A stretch of 64,000 bases of DNA from Halomonas sp. LBP4 (lineage in GTDB: Bacteria > Pseudomonadota > Gammaproteobacteria > Pseudomonadales > Halomonadaceae), in contig NZ_PDOG01000003.1 in assembly GCF_003202205.1 (NCBI RefSeq), positions 356,470 through 420,469 of the forward strand, read 5' to 3'. This document shows, one piece after another, positions 16,799 through 27,482 of this stretch. Both the position numbers and the translations under genes were made by a program. Each line of letters starts with the position of its first letter. Position 1 is the stretch's first letter. The notes under the pieces were generated by a model that ran no database searches, was not told where the DNA came from, and was given only the letters and a program-made list of their open reading frames with translations.

Positions 16799-17660
16799 GC
16801 TCCAGCTCCCGGATTACGGTCATGGGGCTGTGCTGTCGTTCCAGGGCGCGGCACTCGTCGTCGAGCGATTCGACCCGGGGCAGGGCGGCGACGCGCAGTC
16901 GGGCAGGCGTGTCGAGGGCCTTCAGCAGGCGGTCGCGGCGCTGCTCGGCCTGCTCGGCGTCGCGGCTGAGCAGCAGGGTGGCCAGGGTGCGTCGGTCGAG
17001 ACGGTAGCAGTTCTCGAAGCTGCGGGTGAACCGACAGAGCCGGCGGGCCAGAGGCCAGAGCTGGCCGGGGGAGGTCCGGAGTAGCAAGAGTTCGGCATGC
17101 ACGCCCTCGCGCCGGGCGCGGACCCGCTCGCGCACCAGGTCGTGAGAGAGCTGGCTCCGGGGCCAGAGACGCAGCCCCGGGATCAGGCGCATGCGGCGAC
17201 GGGCCGGGCCGCGCAGCGGCTGCAGCTCACGGCTGCGGACCAGGCCGAGGAGCAACAGGCCGGCCAGTACCAGTCCCGAGAGGGCGGCCTGCTCCAGGCT
17301 CATCCTGTCCTGCAGCGACCACCAGGTCAGGCCGGCGAGCAGGACGTTGAGCCCCGTCATCCAGGCGGGTTGGGGCAGCATGATCAGCACCGCCCAGGCC
17401 CACAACCAGATCAGGTAACGCTCGGGGGCCACCCACAGCAGGGCGGCCAGCAACAGGCTGGGCAGCAGTTGCCACGGCACCATGGCCGGGCGGCGATGGC
17501 TGAACTCCAGCAGCGCGGCGGTCACGCCGAGCCAGCCCGTCGCCAGCCACAGGAGTAGCGCCTCGGGGAGGGTGGGCGCGGCGGGGGCCAGCAGTGCCAG
17601 CAACAGGGCCGCGGCCAGCAGGTTGCCCCGCAGCAGGCCGATTTTGTACTTGCTCTGCAT
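16791..17660 (-). CDS. membrane protein with degenerate GGDEF-like domain (first of pair)
   Basis: 289 residues with the same plan as its neighbour: hydrophobic helices over about residues 8-140, then a soluble region. The soluble region contains LSHDLVRERVRARREG, AELLLLRTSPGQL, and YRLDRRTLATLLLSRD at the expected signature position. No GGDEF remains. The two adjacent proteins are likely diverged relatives or a hetero-oligomeric pair; this is inference from layout. It is the first gene of the minus-strand operon that ends with DedA-PAP2, and is divergent from proA. Confidence 0.55.
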   Translation of the reverse strand: MQSKYKIGLLRGNLLAAALLLALLAPAAPTLPEALLLWLATGWLGVTAALLEFSHRRPAMVPWQLLPSLLLAALLWVAPERYLIWLWAWAVLIMLPQPAWMTGLNVLLAGLTWWSLQDRMSLEQAALSGLVLAGLLLLGLVRSRELQPLRGPARRRMRLIPGLRLWPRSQLSHDLVRERVRARREGVHAELLLLRTSPGQLWPLARRLCRFTRSFENCYRLDRRTLATLLLSRDAEQAEQRRDRLLKALDTPARLRVAALPRVESLDDECRALERQHSPMTVIRELEHD

Positions 17661-17758
17661 GGTGGCTTACTATGAATCCCTTCCCGGTTTTCCGCACAGT
17701 ATAACGTCGGCGTCGCCCCTGTACTCGGCGACCCCGGCCTCAGGAGACACTCTACGGC

Positions 17759-19074
<1,316 letters not shown>

Positions 19075-19078
<4 letters not shown>

Positions 19079-19773
19079 CTGCCGATCCGCAGCGCGGTCT
19101 GCCGGCGCGGGGCGAGGACAGGCCGTCACCACCGCGCCTCGCCATGCTCGGCGGCACCTTCGACCCGGTGCACCTGGGGCACCTGCGCAGTGCCGTGGAG
19201 CTCCGCGAGGCGCTTGCCCTGGACCGGGTGCACATGATTCCCGCCAGCATGCCGCCGCTGCGGGGCGAGCCGCATGTCGCGCCCGCCGAGCGCCTCGAAC
19301 TGCTGCGCCTGGGGATAGGCGACACCCCGGGACTCGTCGCCGACCCCCGTGAGCTGCGCAGGGACGGCCCCTCCTTCAGTGCCGACACCCTGGCCTCGTT
19401 GCGCGAGGAGGTCGGCGAGCAGGCCCGCCTGGTGATGGCGCTGGGTCACGACGCCTTCCGGCGCCTGGCCGACTGGCACGAGCCCGAGCGGCTCTTCGAG
19501 CTGGCCCATGTGGTGGTGATCGACCGTCCCGACTTCGAGGCGCCGCTGCCGGCGGCGCTGGTGGCGCTGCTCGCCGGGCGCGAGGTGGACGCCCCGGAGA
19601 CGCTGATGGCCCGGCCGGCGGGGTCGCTGCTGCGCCTGGCGCTGCCCTCGCGCATGGCGATCTCGGCCACCGGGGTGCGCCGGCGCCTGGCCCAGGGGCG
19701 CAGCGTGCGCTACCTGCTGCCCGAGGCGGTGGAGGCGCGCATCCTGGCGCATGGCTTCTATTCCGGTTCCTGA
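19075..19773 (+). CDS. nadD: nicotinate-nucleotide adenylyltransferase
   Basis: Adenylates nicotinate mononucleotide to deamido-NAD in NAD synthesis. The nucleotidyltransferase motif [13 protein letters not shown] sits at about residues 24-36, and the C-terminal [10 protein letters not shown] matches the ISSTxIR motif. The GTG start at 19075 overlaps the proA stop. About 20 residues precede the conserved core, so the true start could lie a little downstream. The proA-nadD-rsfS-rlmH order is well conserved. Confidence 0.94.
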
Positions 19774-19842
19774 GAGCCGCCGCAACCCGGTACAATGACG
19801 GTAACCACGATTTCGCTCAACGAGGGGCTGACACGAAGGGCT

Positions 19843-20220
19843 ATGCAAATCGACGCACTCAAGACTCTGGCGGTGGACGCGCTGGAGGAGCTCAAGGCCA
19901 GGGACATCAGCCTGATGGATGTCTCCCGCCTGACCAGCGTGACCGACCTGATGGTGATCGCCTGCGGCACCTCCACTCGCCATGTGGCGGCGCTGGCCGA
20001 CAACGTGGTGGAGAAGGCCAAGGCCGGGGGCATCCAGCCGCTGGGCGTCGAGGGCGAGAACGGTGCCGACTGGGTGCTGGTGGACCTCGGCGACCTGGTG
20101 GTCCACGTGATGCTGCCCGAAACCCGCCAGCTCTACGATCTCGAGCGTCTCTGGGCCGACCTGCCCAGTGATGCAGAGGCGCGCGGAACGCGCAGCGGAG
20201 GCGAGGCGGGCGGCGCATGA
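19843..20220 (+). CDS. rsfS: ribosomal silencing factor RsfS
   Basis: Binds ribosomal protein L14 and blocks subunit joining when nutrients are low. The start is set at [19 protein letters not shown] (19843) with GAAGGG just upstream; the frame extends further up without family character. The 125-residue product contains [19 protein letters not shown] and the conserved [19 protein letters not shown]. The C-terminal approximately 15 residues are Gly/Ala/Arg-rich and variable. The stop overlaps the rlmH ATG (ATGA). Confidence 0.95.
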   Translation: MQIDALKTLAVDALEELKARDISLMDVSRLTSVTDLMVIACGTSTRHVAALADNVVEKAKAGGIQPLGVEGENGADWVLVDLGDLVVHVMLPETRQLYDLERLWADLPSDAEARGTRSGGEAGGA

Positions 20221-20684
20221 GGGTGCGCCTGCTGGCGGTGGGGAGTCGCATGCCGGCCTGGGTGACCCAGGGCGTCGAGGAGTACCGCAAGCGACTGCCC
20301 CGGGACTTCGCCCTGGAGGTGGAGGAGATCACCCCGGGACAGCGCGGCAAGAATGCCGACCTGGGCCGGGCGGTCGCCCTCGAGGCCGAGCGCATCCGCG
20401 CCCGGCTCCGGGGGGACGAGCGCGTGGTGGCTCTCGAGGTGGGGGGCAAGGCCTGGAGTACCGAGCAGCTGGCCCGGGAGGCCGAGGCATGGCGACTCGA
20501 GGGGCGTGACGTGGCCCTGCTGGTGGGCGGGCCGGACGGCCTCGAGCCGTCGCTCTCGGCCGCCGCCGACCAGCGCTGGTCGTTGTCGCCGCTGACCCTG
20601 CCGCACCCGCTGGTGCGCATCCTGCTCGCCGAGCAGCTCTACCGTGCCTGGACCCTGATGGTGGGTCACCCCTATCACCGTTGA
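20217..20684 (+). CDS. rlmH: 23S rRNA pseudouridine-1915 N3-methyltransferase
   Basis: SPOUT-family methylase acting on the pseudouridine at 1915 in helix 69 of assembled 70S ribosomes. The 155 residues are full length. The SAM-binding trefoil-knot motif [11 protein letters not shown] and the C-terminal [18 protein letters not shown] are intact. It is coupled to rsfS by a 4-bp overlap. Confidence 0.96.
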   Translation: MRVRLLAVGSRMPAWVTQGVEEYRKRLPRDFALEVEEITPGQRGKNADLGRAVALEAERIRARLRGDERVVALEVGGKAWSTEQLAREAEAWRLEGRDVALLVGGPDGLEPSLSAAADQRWSLSPLTLPHPLVRILLAEQLYRAWTLMVGHPYHR

Positions 20685-20768
20685 GCCGTCTCCGACCCTC
20701 GAAGGTGTCCCTGTAACCGACGTGAGCCCCGCCTTCGGGCGAGGCGTCAGCCGAGGCCATTGCCGAGA

Positions 20769-22676
20769 ATGCGTGAGCGACGCGAGACCCTGAAGAATCC
20801 CGAGCAGGAGCTGCGTACCTTCCGCGTGCGCTCGCTGCTGGCGGTGCTGCTGGTCTTCGCCATGACCGGCCTGCTGATGGGGCGGCTGGTCTACCTGCAG
20901 GTGGTGCAGCACGAGGTCTACAGTACCCGCTCGGAGAAGAACCGGGTCAGGGTGGAGCCGCTGCCGCCGACCCGCGGCCTGATCTACGACCGCAACGGGG
21001 TGCTGCTGGCCGAGAACCGCCCCACCTACAGCCTCACCCTGGTACGGGAGCGGGTCGACGACCTGGATGCCACCCTGGCACTCCTGGTGGAGCTTCTCGA
21101 GCTGCCCGACGAGGAGGCCGAGGCCTTCCGGGTGCGTTCGCGCCAGCGCCAGCGCCCCTTCCAGCCGGCCCTGTTGATGAGCGACCTCGACGAGGACCAG
21201 ATCGCCCGGCTGGCGGTCAATCGTCACCGCCTGCCCGGGGTCGAGGTCGAGGCCCAGTTGCTGCGCTACTACCCGGATGCCGAGATCATGGCCCACGCCC
21301 TGGGCTACGTCGGGCGCATCAATGCCGAGGAGCTCGAGACCCTGGACGCGGGTCGCTATGCCGGTACCCACTTCATCGGCAAGACCGGGGTCGAGCGGTT
21401 CTACGAGGAGGCCCTGCATGGCCAGTCGGGGCTGCGCAAGGTCGAGACCAATGCCCGTGGCCGGGTGCTGCGCGAACTCGGTCGCACCGACCCGGTGCCG
21501 GGAGCGAACCTGACCCTGACCCTCGACAAGGAGCTGCAGCAGCTGGCCTATGAGCTCCTCGACGGCCGGCGTGGCTCCATCGTCGCCATCGTGCCCGGGA
21601 CGGGCGAGATCCTGGCCATGGTCTCGGTGCCGGGGTTCGACAGCAACCAGTTCGTCACCGGCATCGACGTGGCCTCCTACCGGGCGCTGCAGGAGGACAT
21701 CGACCTGCCGCTGTTCAATCGCGCCATTCGTGGCCAGTATCCGCCGGGGTCGACCATCAAGCCCTTCCTGGCCCTGGCCGGCCTGGTCGAGGGGGAGATC
21801 ACCCCTGACAAGACCATCGTCGACCCGGGGTACTACCAGTTGCCCAACGATTCGCGGCGTTACCGCAACTGGCTGCGCTGGGGGCATGGCCGGGTCGACA
21901 TGGAGCGCTCGATCGCCGTCTCCAACAACACCTACTACTATTCGCTGGCCCACGACATGGGCATCGACCGCCTCCACGACAACATGAGTGCCTTCGGCTT
22001 CGGCCAGCGGGTCGCCCATGACGCCTTCGGCGAGAGCTCCGCCCTGATGCCCTCGCGGGAGTGGAAGCGCGGCCGTTTCAACCAGCCCTGGTATCCCGGC
22101 GAGACCCTGTCGGTGGGAATCGGCCAGGGTTACTGGCAGGTGACACCGCTGCAGCTGGCCACGGCCACCGCGGTGCTCGCCAACCGGGGGCAGTGGGTCA
22201 AGCCGCGCATGGCCAGCCGTATCGGTGAGGAGGAGGTGCCGCTGGACCTGCCCGATACCCCGGCGGATATCACCCTGGCCAGCGACGGCTGGTGGGACAA
22301 GGTCTTCGCCGGCATGGAGAAGGTGCTCAGTGGCAGCGAGGGCACGGCGCGGCGCACCGGGGTGGGGCTCGAGTACCGCATGGGGGGCAAGTCGGGCACC
22401 GCCCAGGTCTTCTCGCTGGGCCAGGACCAGCGCTACGACGCCGATGAGCTGGCCGAGCGGCTGCGCGACCACGCCCTGTTCATGGCCTTCGCCCCCCTCG
22501 AGGACCCGCAGATCGCCGTGTCGGTGATCGTCGAGAACGCCGGGGGGGGCAGTACCCATGCCGCGCACCTGGCGCGGGCCATGACCGACGCCTGGCTGCT
22601 GGACGACGAGGCGCTCGATGTCGAGGAGATCCGTGAAGAGATGGAGAACGACGATGCCCGCGTGGCGGGGAACTGA
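20769..22676 (+). CDS. mrdA: penicillin-binding protein 2 (elongasome transpeptidase)
   Basis: Class B PBP that cross-links peptidoglycan during rod elongation, working with RodA in the inner membrane. A single membrane anchor (about residues 23-45) is followed by the dimerisation domain (PPTRGLIYDRNGVLLAEN) and the transpeptidase domain with SxxK at Ser328 (GSTIKP), SNN (AVSNNTYYY) and the GKSGTAQV KTG-type box. The ATG at 20769 gives a normal cytosolic N-terminus; an in-frame TTG three codons upstream (20760) is an alternative. The product is 635 residues. It is followed after 3 bp by rodA. Confidence 0.95.
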   Translation: MRERRETLKNPEQELRTFRVRSLLAVLLVFAMTGLLMGRLVYLQVVQHEVYSTRSEKNRVRVEPLPPTRGLIYDRNGVLLAENRPTYSLTLVRERVDDLDATLALLVELLELPDEEAEAFRVRSRQRQRPFQPALLMSDLDEDQIARLAVNRHRLPGVEVEAQLLRYYPDAEIMAHALGYVGRINAEELETLDAGRYAGTHFIGKTGVERFYEEALHGQSGLRKVETNARGRVLRELGRTDPVPGANLTLTLDKELQQLAYELLDGRRGSIVAIVPGTGEILAMVSVPGFDSNQFVTGIDVASYRALQEDIDLPLFNRAIRGQYPPGSTIKPFLALAGLVEGEITPDKTIVDPGYYQLPNDSRRYRNWLRWGHGRVDMERSIAVSNNTYYYSLAHDMGIDRLHDNMSAFGFGQRVAHDAFGESSALMPSREWKRGRFNQPWYPGETLSVGIGQGYWQVTPLQLATATAVLANRGQWVKPRMASRIGEEEVPLDLPDTPADITLASDGWWDKVFAGMEKVLSGSEGTARRTGVGLEYRMGGKSGTAQVFSLGQDQRYDADELAERLRDHALFMAFAPLEDPQIAVSVIVENAGGGSTHAAHLARAMTDAWLLDDEALDVEEIREEMENDDARVAGN

Positions 22677-22679
22677 CCC

Positions 22680-23840
22680 ATGGCCTTGATCGACCTGCCC
22701 CGCCCCCTGCGTGGCCACCCGGTGCGCCCTCCGGCCAGCGGCATCGCCCGCAAGCGCGGCGTCTGGGAGCGCGTGCACCTGGACCCCTGGCTTCTCGGCA
22801 TGCTGCTGGTATTGATGCTGGCCGGGCTGGTGGTGCTCTACAGCGCCAGCGGCCAGCGGCTCGAGGTGGTCATCGCCCAGGGCATCCGCTTCGGGGTGGC
22901 ACTGGTGGTGATGCTGCTGCTGGCCCAGGTCTCGACCACCACGCTGCTGCGCTGGGCGCTGCCCGTCTATGTCGCCGGCCTGTTGATGCTGGTGGCGGTG
23001 GAACTGGTGGGCGACATGGGCATGGGCGCCCAACGCTGGCTGGTGATCCCCGGGGTGATCCGTTTCCAGCCGTCGGAACTGATGAAGCTGGCGATGCCGC
23101 TGATGGTCGCGGCCTACCTCAGCCGCCGCGAGTTGCCGCCGCGGTTGAAGGACCTGGCGGTCTGTGCCCTGCTCATCGGTGTGCCGGTGGTGCTGATCGC
23201 CAAGCAGCCCGACCTGGGTACTTCGCTGCTGGTGGCCGCGGCGGCGATCTTCGTGGTGCTGCTGGCCGGGCTCTCCTGGCGTTTCATCGCCGTGCTGGCC
23301 GGCCTGGCGGCGGCGGCGCTGCCGGTGTTGTGGCTGAACCTGCACGACTACCAGCGCCAGCGGGTGCTGACCTTCCTCGACCCCAACAGCGACCCGCTGG
23401 GGGCGGGCTGGAACATCATCCAGTCGACCACCGCCATCGGCAGCGGTGGGCTGTTCGGCAAGGGGTGGCTGCAGGGCACCCAGTCGCAACTGGAGTTCCT
23501 GCCGGAGCGACACACCGACTTCATCGTCGCGGTCCTGGGCGAGGAGTTCGGGCTGGTCGGCATGCTGGCGGTGCTGGTGCTCTACCTGTTGATCATCAGC
23601 CGTGGCCTGTGGCTGGCCGCCGGTGCCCAGGACACCTTCGGCAGGCTGCTGGCCGGCAGCATCATCCTCACCTTCTTCATCTACGTGTTCGTCAACGTGG
23701 GGATGGTCAGCGGCATCCTGCCGGTGGTCGGAGTGCCGCTGCCCCTGGTCAGCTATGGCGGCACCTCCAGCGTGACCTTGCTGGCCGGTTTCGGTATTCT
23801 CATGGCCATTCACGCTCACCGCCGGCTGCTGCCGCGCTAA
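22680..23840 (+). CDS. rodA: rod-shape peptidoglycan glycosyltransferase RodA
   Basis: SEDS-family polymerase that extends glycan strands together with PBP2. The 386 residues have about ten membrane helices. Conserved segments are MGAQRWLVIPGVIRFQPSEL, KQPDLGTSLL, WNIIQSTTAIGSGGLFGKGW, and the C-terminal GVPLPLVSYGGTS. It begins 3 bp after mrdA. Its stop codon directly abuts the inverted-repeat element starting at 23841. Confidence 0.95.
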   Translation: MALIDLPRPLRGHPVRPPASGIARKRGVWERVHLDPWLLGMLLVLMLAGLVVLYSASGQRLEVVIAQGIRFGVALVVMLLLAQVSTTTLLRWALPVYVAGLLMLVAVELVGDMGMGAQRWLVIPGVIRFQPSELMKLAMPLMVAAYLSRRELPPRLKDLAVCALLIGVPVVLIAKQPDLGTSLLVAAAAIFVVLLAGLSWRFIAVLAGLAAAALPVLWLNLHDYQRQRVLTFLDPNSDPLGAGWNIIQSTTAIGSGGLFGKGWLQGTQSQLEFLPERHTDFIVAVLGEEFGLVGMLAVLVLYLLIISRGLWLAAGAQDTFGRLLAGSIILTFFIYVFVNVGMVSGILPVVGVPLPLVSYGGTSSVTLLAGFGILMAIHAHRRLLPR

Positions 23841-24049
23841 GCTTTGTCTGAAAAGTCGGCGAGCGATGGCCAGACAAGGCAAAAATCGGCGACAAATCGT
23901 CAGGACTGACGATTTGGGCAGCTCCGCTGCTCGAAGAGCGAGCGACAGGGATGTCGCGAGTCCAAAGCGGAGTTTACGCGGTGTAAATGAGTACTTTGAG
24001 CCGATTTTTAACGCCGCATGGGCGAGCGCAGACAGTTTTCAGACAAAGC
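23841..24049. mobile_element. 209-bp MITE-like inverted-repeat element
   Basis: Perfect 14-bp terminal inverted repeats GCTTTGTCTGAAAA (23841-23854, inverted at 24036-24049) bound the element. The subterminal regions also match imperfectly; both arms carry AAAATCGGC and a CGCTCGC-type stretch. An internal perfect palindrome AAATCGTCAG-GA-CTGACGATTT lies at 23894-23915. There is no transposase and no supported gene inside; the short frame at 23987 (MSTLSRFLTPHGRAQ) is not supported. No clear target duplication is seen. It sits exactly between the rodA stop and mltB. Confidence 0.75.
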
Positions 24050-24080
24050 GTAGCGGTCGAATCAGGGAGAGGGCAAGCGC

Positions 24081-25148
24081 ATGGTGGTGTCCCGTTTTCA
24101 AGGAGCCAGGGCCTTGGCAGTGATCGCCGGTGCGGGGCTGTCGCTGCTGGCGTTTGCCACCCAGGCCGCGCCGGACTTCGACCCCGAGCGGCGTGAAGAG
24201 GTGAGGGCGCTGGTCGACGAACTGGCCGGCAAGGGGCTCGAGCGCGACTGGCTGGAGGCGGCCATGCGCGATGCCAGCTTCCAGCAGGGCGTGCTGGATG
24301 CCATGGAGGGAGCCGCGGAGCGGCGCCTGCGCTGGGACGAGTACCGCGAGATATTCCTGCAGCCCGAGCGCATCACCCGCGGGGTGGCCTTCATCGAGGC
24401 GCACCGCGAGGCCTTCGAGCGCGCCGAGGCCGAGTATGGGGTGCCCCCCGAGGTGATCGCCGCCATCATCGGCGTCGAGACCAGCTACGGTCGCTTCACC
24501 GGCCGCCACCGGGTGCTCGATTCGCTCTCCACCCTCGCCTTCCACCATCCGGGGCGTGGCGCCTTCTTCCTCGGCGAACTGGCGGCCTTCCTGGAGATTA
24601 CCCGCGAGCAGGGGGTCGACCCCGGCAGCCTCGCCGGCTCCTACGCGGGGGCCATGGGCTATCCGCAGTTCATTCCCACCAGCTATCGTGCCTATGCGGT
24701 GGACTTCGACGGCGATGGCATTCGCGATCTCTGGACCAACCCGGTGGACGCCATCGGCAGCGTGGGCCACTATTTCGCCGAGCACGGCTGGCGTCGGGGC
24801 GCATCGATCTACCAGGAGGCCGTGGGCCCCGAGGCCTTGCCCGAGGGTGTCGAGTTCAATCTCACCCGGCCGCCCTATGCCCCGGTCGGGACGCTGCGCC
24901 GGGCGGGCATCCAGCCCCGCGGTGAGCTCGACGACGAGCAGTCGGTGGTACCACTGGCCCTCGATGTCGCCGACGAGGAGTATCGTTATCGCGTCGGCCA
25001 CCGCAACTTCTATGTCATCACCCGCTACAACCACAGCCACCTCTACGCCATGGCGGTGACCGAGCTGGCCGAGGCGATCCGCGCGGCCCAGGCGCTCGAG
25101 GCGGGTCCCCTGGTGCCCCCCGACGATGATGCGGAGGGGCGTTCATGA
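24081..25148 (+). CDS. mltB: lytic murein transglycosylase B
   Basis: Periplasmic peptidoglycan-cleaving enzyme producing 1,6-anhydroMurNAc ends. A signal peptide (about residues 1-29, ending ATQA) precedes the domain. The catalytic Glu133 lies in IGVETSYGRFTG, and the family segments YAGAMGYPQFIPTSYRAYA and GSVGHYFAEHGW are present. No lipobox is seen, so it is likely soluble, unlike E. coli MltB. It overlaps rlpA by ATGA. The upstream inverted-repeat element displaces it from rodA and may place its promoter or terminator. Confidence 0.93.
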   Translation: MVVSRFQGARALAVIAGAGLSLLAFATQAAPDFDPERREEVRALVDELAGKGLERDWLEAAMRDASFQQGVLDAMEGAAERRLRWDEYREIFLQPERITRGVAFIEAHREAFERAEAEYGVPPEVIAAIIGVETSYGRFTGRHRVLDSLSTLAFHHPGRGAFFLGELAAFLEITREQGVDPGSLAGSYAGAMGYPQFIPTSYRAYAVDFDGDGIRDLWTNPVDAIGSVGHYFAEHGWRRGASIYQEAVGPEALPEGVEFNLTRPPYAPVGTLRRAGIQPRGELDDEQSVVPLALDVADEEYRYRVGHRNFYVITRYNHSHLYAMAVTELAEAIRAAQALEAGPLVPPDDDAEGRS

Positions 25149-26161
25149 GGGCCTGGTGGATTGCCCTGGCTGTCGTGTTGCAGCTGGCGGGCTGTGCCGG
25201 TGGCGGGGGCGCCCGGCCCTCCGGCGAGCGTCCTGCCTCGGCGCCGGCCGCGACCCCCGGCAGCGGCGAGCGTTATGCCATGGCCGGTGACGCTTATCCC
25301 GAGGAGCCGCCGGACGTGCGGGAGGTGCCCGATGCCGTGCCGCGTATCGAGCCCCCCTCCCGCGGGGGGAACCGGCCCAGCTACGAGGTGTGGGGCAAGA
25401 CCTACCAGGTGCTGCCCGATGCCCGCGGCTATGCCCGCCAGGGCACCGCCTCCTGGTACGGCGAGAAGTTCCATGGCTATGCCACGTCCAATGGCGAGAT
25501 CTACGACATGTACAAGATGAGTGCCGCACATCGGTCGCTGCCGCTGCCCAGCTTCGTGCGGGTGACCAGCCTCGACAACGGCAACTCGGTGATCGTGCGC
25601 GTCAACGACCGCGGTCCCTTCCACAGCGACCGCGAGATCGACCTCTCCTACGCCGCCGCCGCGCGCCTCGATATCCTCGATCGCGGCACCGGGCGGGTGA
25701 AGGTGGAGGCCATCGACGTCGAGCGCTGGCTGGCCGAGAACGGCTCGGCCGGCGCTCCGTCGGGCGGTGCGGCGCAGGGCAACGGAGCCGATCGACAGGC
25801 GGCGTCGGTGCGGGTCGCCGAGCTGGCGCACGAGTCCGCCGCCGTGGTTGCCCCGGCCCCGGTGGCGCGAGCCGAGACACGGCCCTCGGCCGCCAGCGAC
25901 AGCGGTGCGACGGAGCATCGTGCTGCGGATGGCCGCCCCATCTACCTGCAGGTTGCCGCCCTCGGTTCCGCGGAGAGCGCCCAGGCCCTCAAGGCCCGCC
26001 TGCAGGACGAGCTGTCCCATCCGGTGCGGGTGGCGAGTGCCACTGGCCTGCATCGCGTGCAGGTAGGGCCGCTCGCCCATGCCGGCCAGGTCGCCCCGGT
26101 GCGTGACGAGCTGCGTCGTGCCGGTTTCGACCAGGCTTTCGTCGTCAACGGTGTCGATTGA
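25145..26161 (+). CDS. rlpA: septal ring lytic transglycosylase RlpA
   Basis: Outer-membrane lipoprotein that cleaves denuded septal glycan strands. The lipobox is LAGC within the first 18 residues. A Pro/Gly-rich linker is followed by the double-psi beta-barrel domain (TASWYGEKFHGYATSNGEIY, MSAAHRSLPLPS, RVNDRGPFHSDREIDLS). The C-terminal SPOR domain (YLQVAALGSAESAQALKARL to the end) targets it to septa. Overlaps mltB upstream; dacA follows immediately. Confidence 0.94.
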   Translation: MRAWWIALAVVLQLAGCAGGGGARPSGERPASAPAATPGSGERYAMAGDAYPEEPPDVREVPDAVPRIEPPSRGGNRPSYEVWGKTYQVLPDARGYARQGTASWYGEKFHGYATSNGEIYDMYKMSAAHRSLPLPSFVRVTSLDNGNSVIVRVNDRGPFHSDREIDLSYAAAARLDILDRGTGRVKVEAIDVERWLAENGSAGAPSGGAAQGNGADRQAASVRVAELAHESAAVVAPAPVARAETRPSAASDSGATEHRAADGRPIYLQVAALGSAESAQALKARLQDELSHPVRVASATGLHRVQVGPLAHAGQVAPVRDELRRAGFDQAFVVNGVD

Positions 26162-26199
26162 GTCGGCGCCCCCGTATCATGATGTCCCCGATGTCCCTG

Positions 26200-27417
26200 A
26201 TGAGATTCGCCCCCATGAGAGTGTCCCCCTCGCTGCTCCACCGTCGCTGGTTCCCGGTATTGCTGGTCCTGTTGATGCTGGTCGTTCCCCAGGCCCTGGC
26301 CCAGGCCGTGCCCGCCCCCCAGACCATGATCCCGTCGCCTCCCCAACTGGCGGCCAAGTCGTGGTTCCTGATGGATGCCGACAGCGGTCGGGTGCTGGTG
26401 GAGCACAACGCCGATGAGCGCCTGCCGCCGGCGAGCCTGACCAAGCTGATGACCGCCTATCTGGTCGAGCGGGAGCTGCACCGCGGCAACATCACCATGG
26501 ATGACCTGGTGCAGGTCAGCGAGAATGCCTGGCGCACCGGTGGTTCCAAGATGTTCATCGAGGTCGACACCCAGGTCCCTATCCATGAGCTGCTCCACGG
26601 CATCATCATCGCCTCGGGCAACGACGCCAGTGTCGCCGTGGCCGAGCATCTCGCCGGCGGCGAGGCGCCGTTCGCCGACCTGATGAACCAGCATGCCACC
26701 CGCCTGGGGATGCACAATACCAACTACGCCAACGCCACCGGCCTGCCGCATCCCGAACAGTACTCCTCGGCCCGGGACCTGAGCCTGCTGGCCCAGCACA
26801 TCATCAACGACTATCCCGAGCACTATGCCGTCTACGCGGAGAAGTACTTCACCTACAACGATATCCGCCAGCCCAACCGCAACCGCCTGCTGTGGCGCGA
26901 TCCTGCCGTCGATGGCCTCAAGACGGGCTGGACCACCGAGGCGGGCTACGGCCTGGTGGCGTCGGCCAAGCGCGATGGCATGCGACTGATCTCGGCGGTG
27001 ATGGGCACCGAGTCGGAAGAGTCTCGTGCCCAGGAGACCCAGAAGCTGCTCAGCTATGGCTTCCGCTACTTCGAGACCCTCAAGCTCTACGAGCAGGGGG
27101 CGGTACTCAACACCCCGCGGATCTGGGGAGGCGAGAAGAACGAGCTGCGGGTGGGCGTCGATGACGACGTGCAGATGACCGTGCCGCGGGCACGCAACGA
27201 TCAGCTCACCGCACGCCTGGACATCCGTGCCGATATCGAAGCCCCCATCCAGGCCGGAGACAATGTCGGGGTGATGGAGGTTCGCCTCGGTGACGAGGTG
27301 GTCGGCGAGCGGCCGCTGGTCGCCCTGGAGAGCATCGAGGAGGGTGGTCTTTTCAAGCGCCTCTTCGACCAGGTGCGGCGCTTCTTCAGTAACTTGATCG
27401 CAGGCTGGTTCGACTGA
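26200..27417 (+). CDS. dacA: D-alanyl-D-alanine carboxypeptidase (PBP5/6 type)
   Basis: Trims the terminal D-Ala from peptidoglycan stem peptides at the periplasmic face. The catalytic motifs are complete: SxxK in PASLTKLMTAYL, SGN in IASGNDASVAVAEHLAGGE, KTG in DGLKTGWTTEAGYG. A signal peptide ends near ALAQA, and a C-terminal amphipathic helix (LFKRLFDQVRRFFSNLIAGW) anchors it to the membrane. The start is uncertain: several in-frame ATGs (26179, 26182, 26191, 26200, 26215) lack strong ribosome-binding sites; 26200 is used. A TTG overlapping the rlpA stop is another option. Confidence 0.9.
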   Translation: MRFAPMRVSPSLLHRRWFPVLLVLLMLVVPQALAQAVPAPQTMIPSPPQLAAKSWFLMDADSGRVLVEHNADERLPPASLTKLMTAYLVERELHRGNITMDDLVQVSENAWRTGGSKMFIEVDTQVPIHELLHGIIIASGNDASVAVAEHLAGGEAPFADLMNQHATRLGMHNTNYANATGLPHPEQYSSARDLSLLAQHIINDYPEHYAVYAEKYFTYNDIRQPNRNRLLWRDPAVDGLKTGWTTEAGYGLVASAKRDGMRLISAVMGTESEESRAQETQKLLSYGFRYFETLKLYEQGAVLNTPRIWGGEKNELRVGVDDDVQMTVPRARNDQLTARLDIRADIEAPIQAGDNVGVMEVRLGDEVVGERPLVALESIEEGGLFKRLFDQVRRFFSNLIAGWFD

Positions 27418-27482
27418 GCGAACCTTGGTGGACGGCCTTAGGTTGAGTAGAATGGTCGGGTATTGTGTTTCTGGGGTGAACG

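Noticed and set aside
20133..23882. 1249-codon open frame on the minus strand
   Set aside because: Antisense to rlmH, mrdA and rodA, all of which have clear motifs. The frame is His/Gln/Gly-rich low-complexity sequence.
23987..24123. Short frame beginning MSTLSRFLTPHGRA inside the repeat element
   Set aside because: It arises from the terminal arm of the inverted-repeat element and runs into mltB in another frame; no sign of translation.
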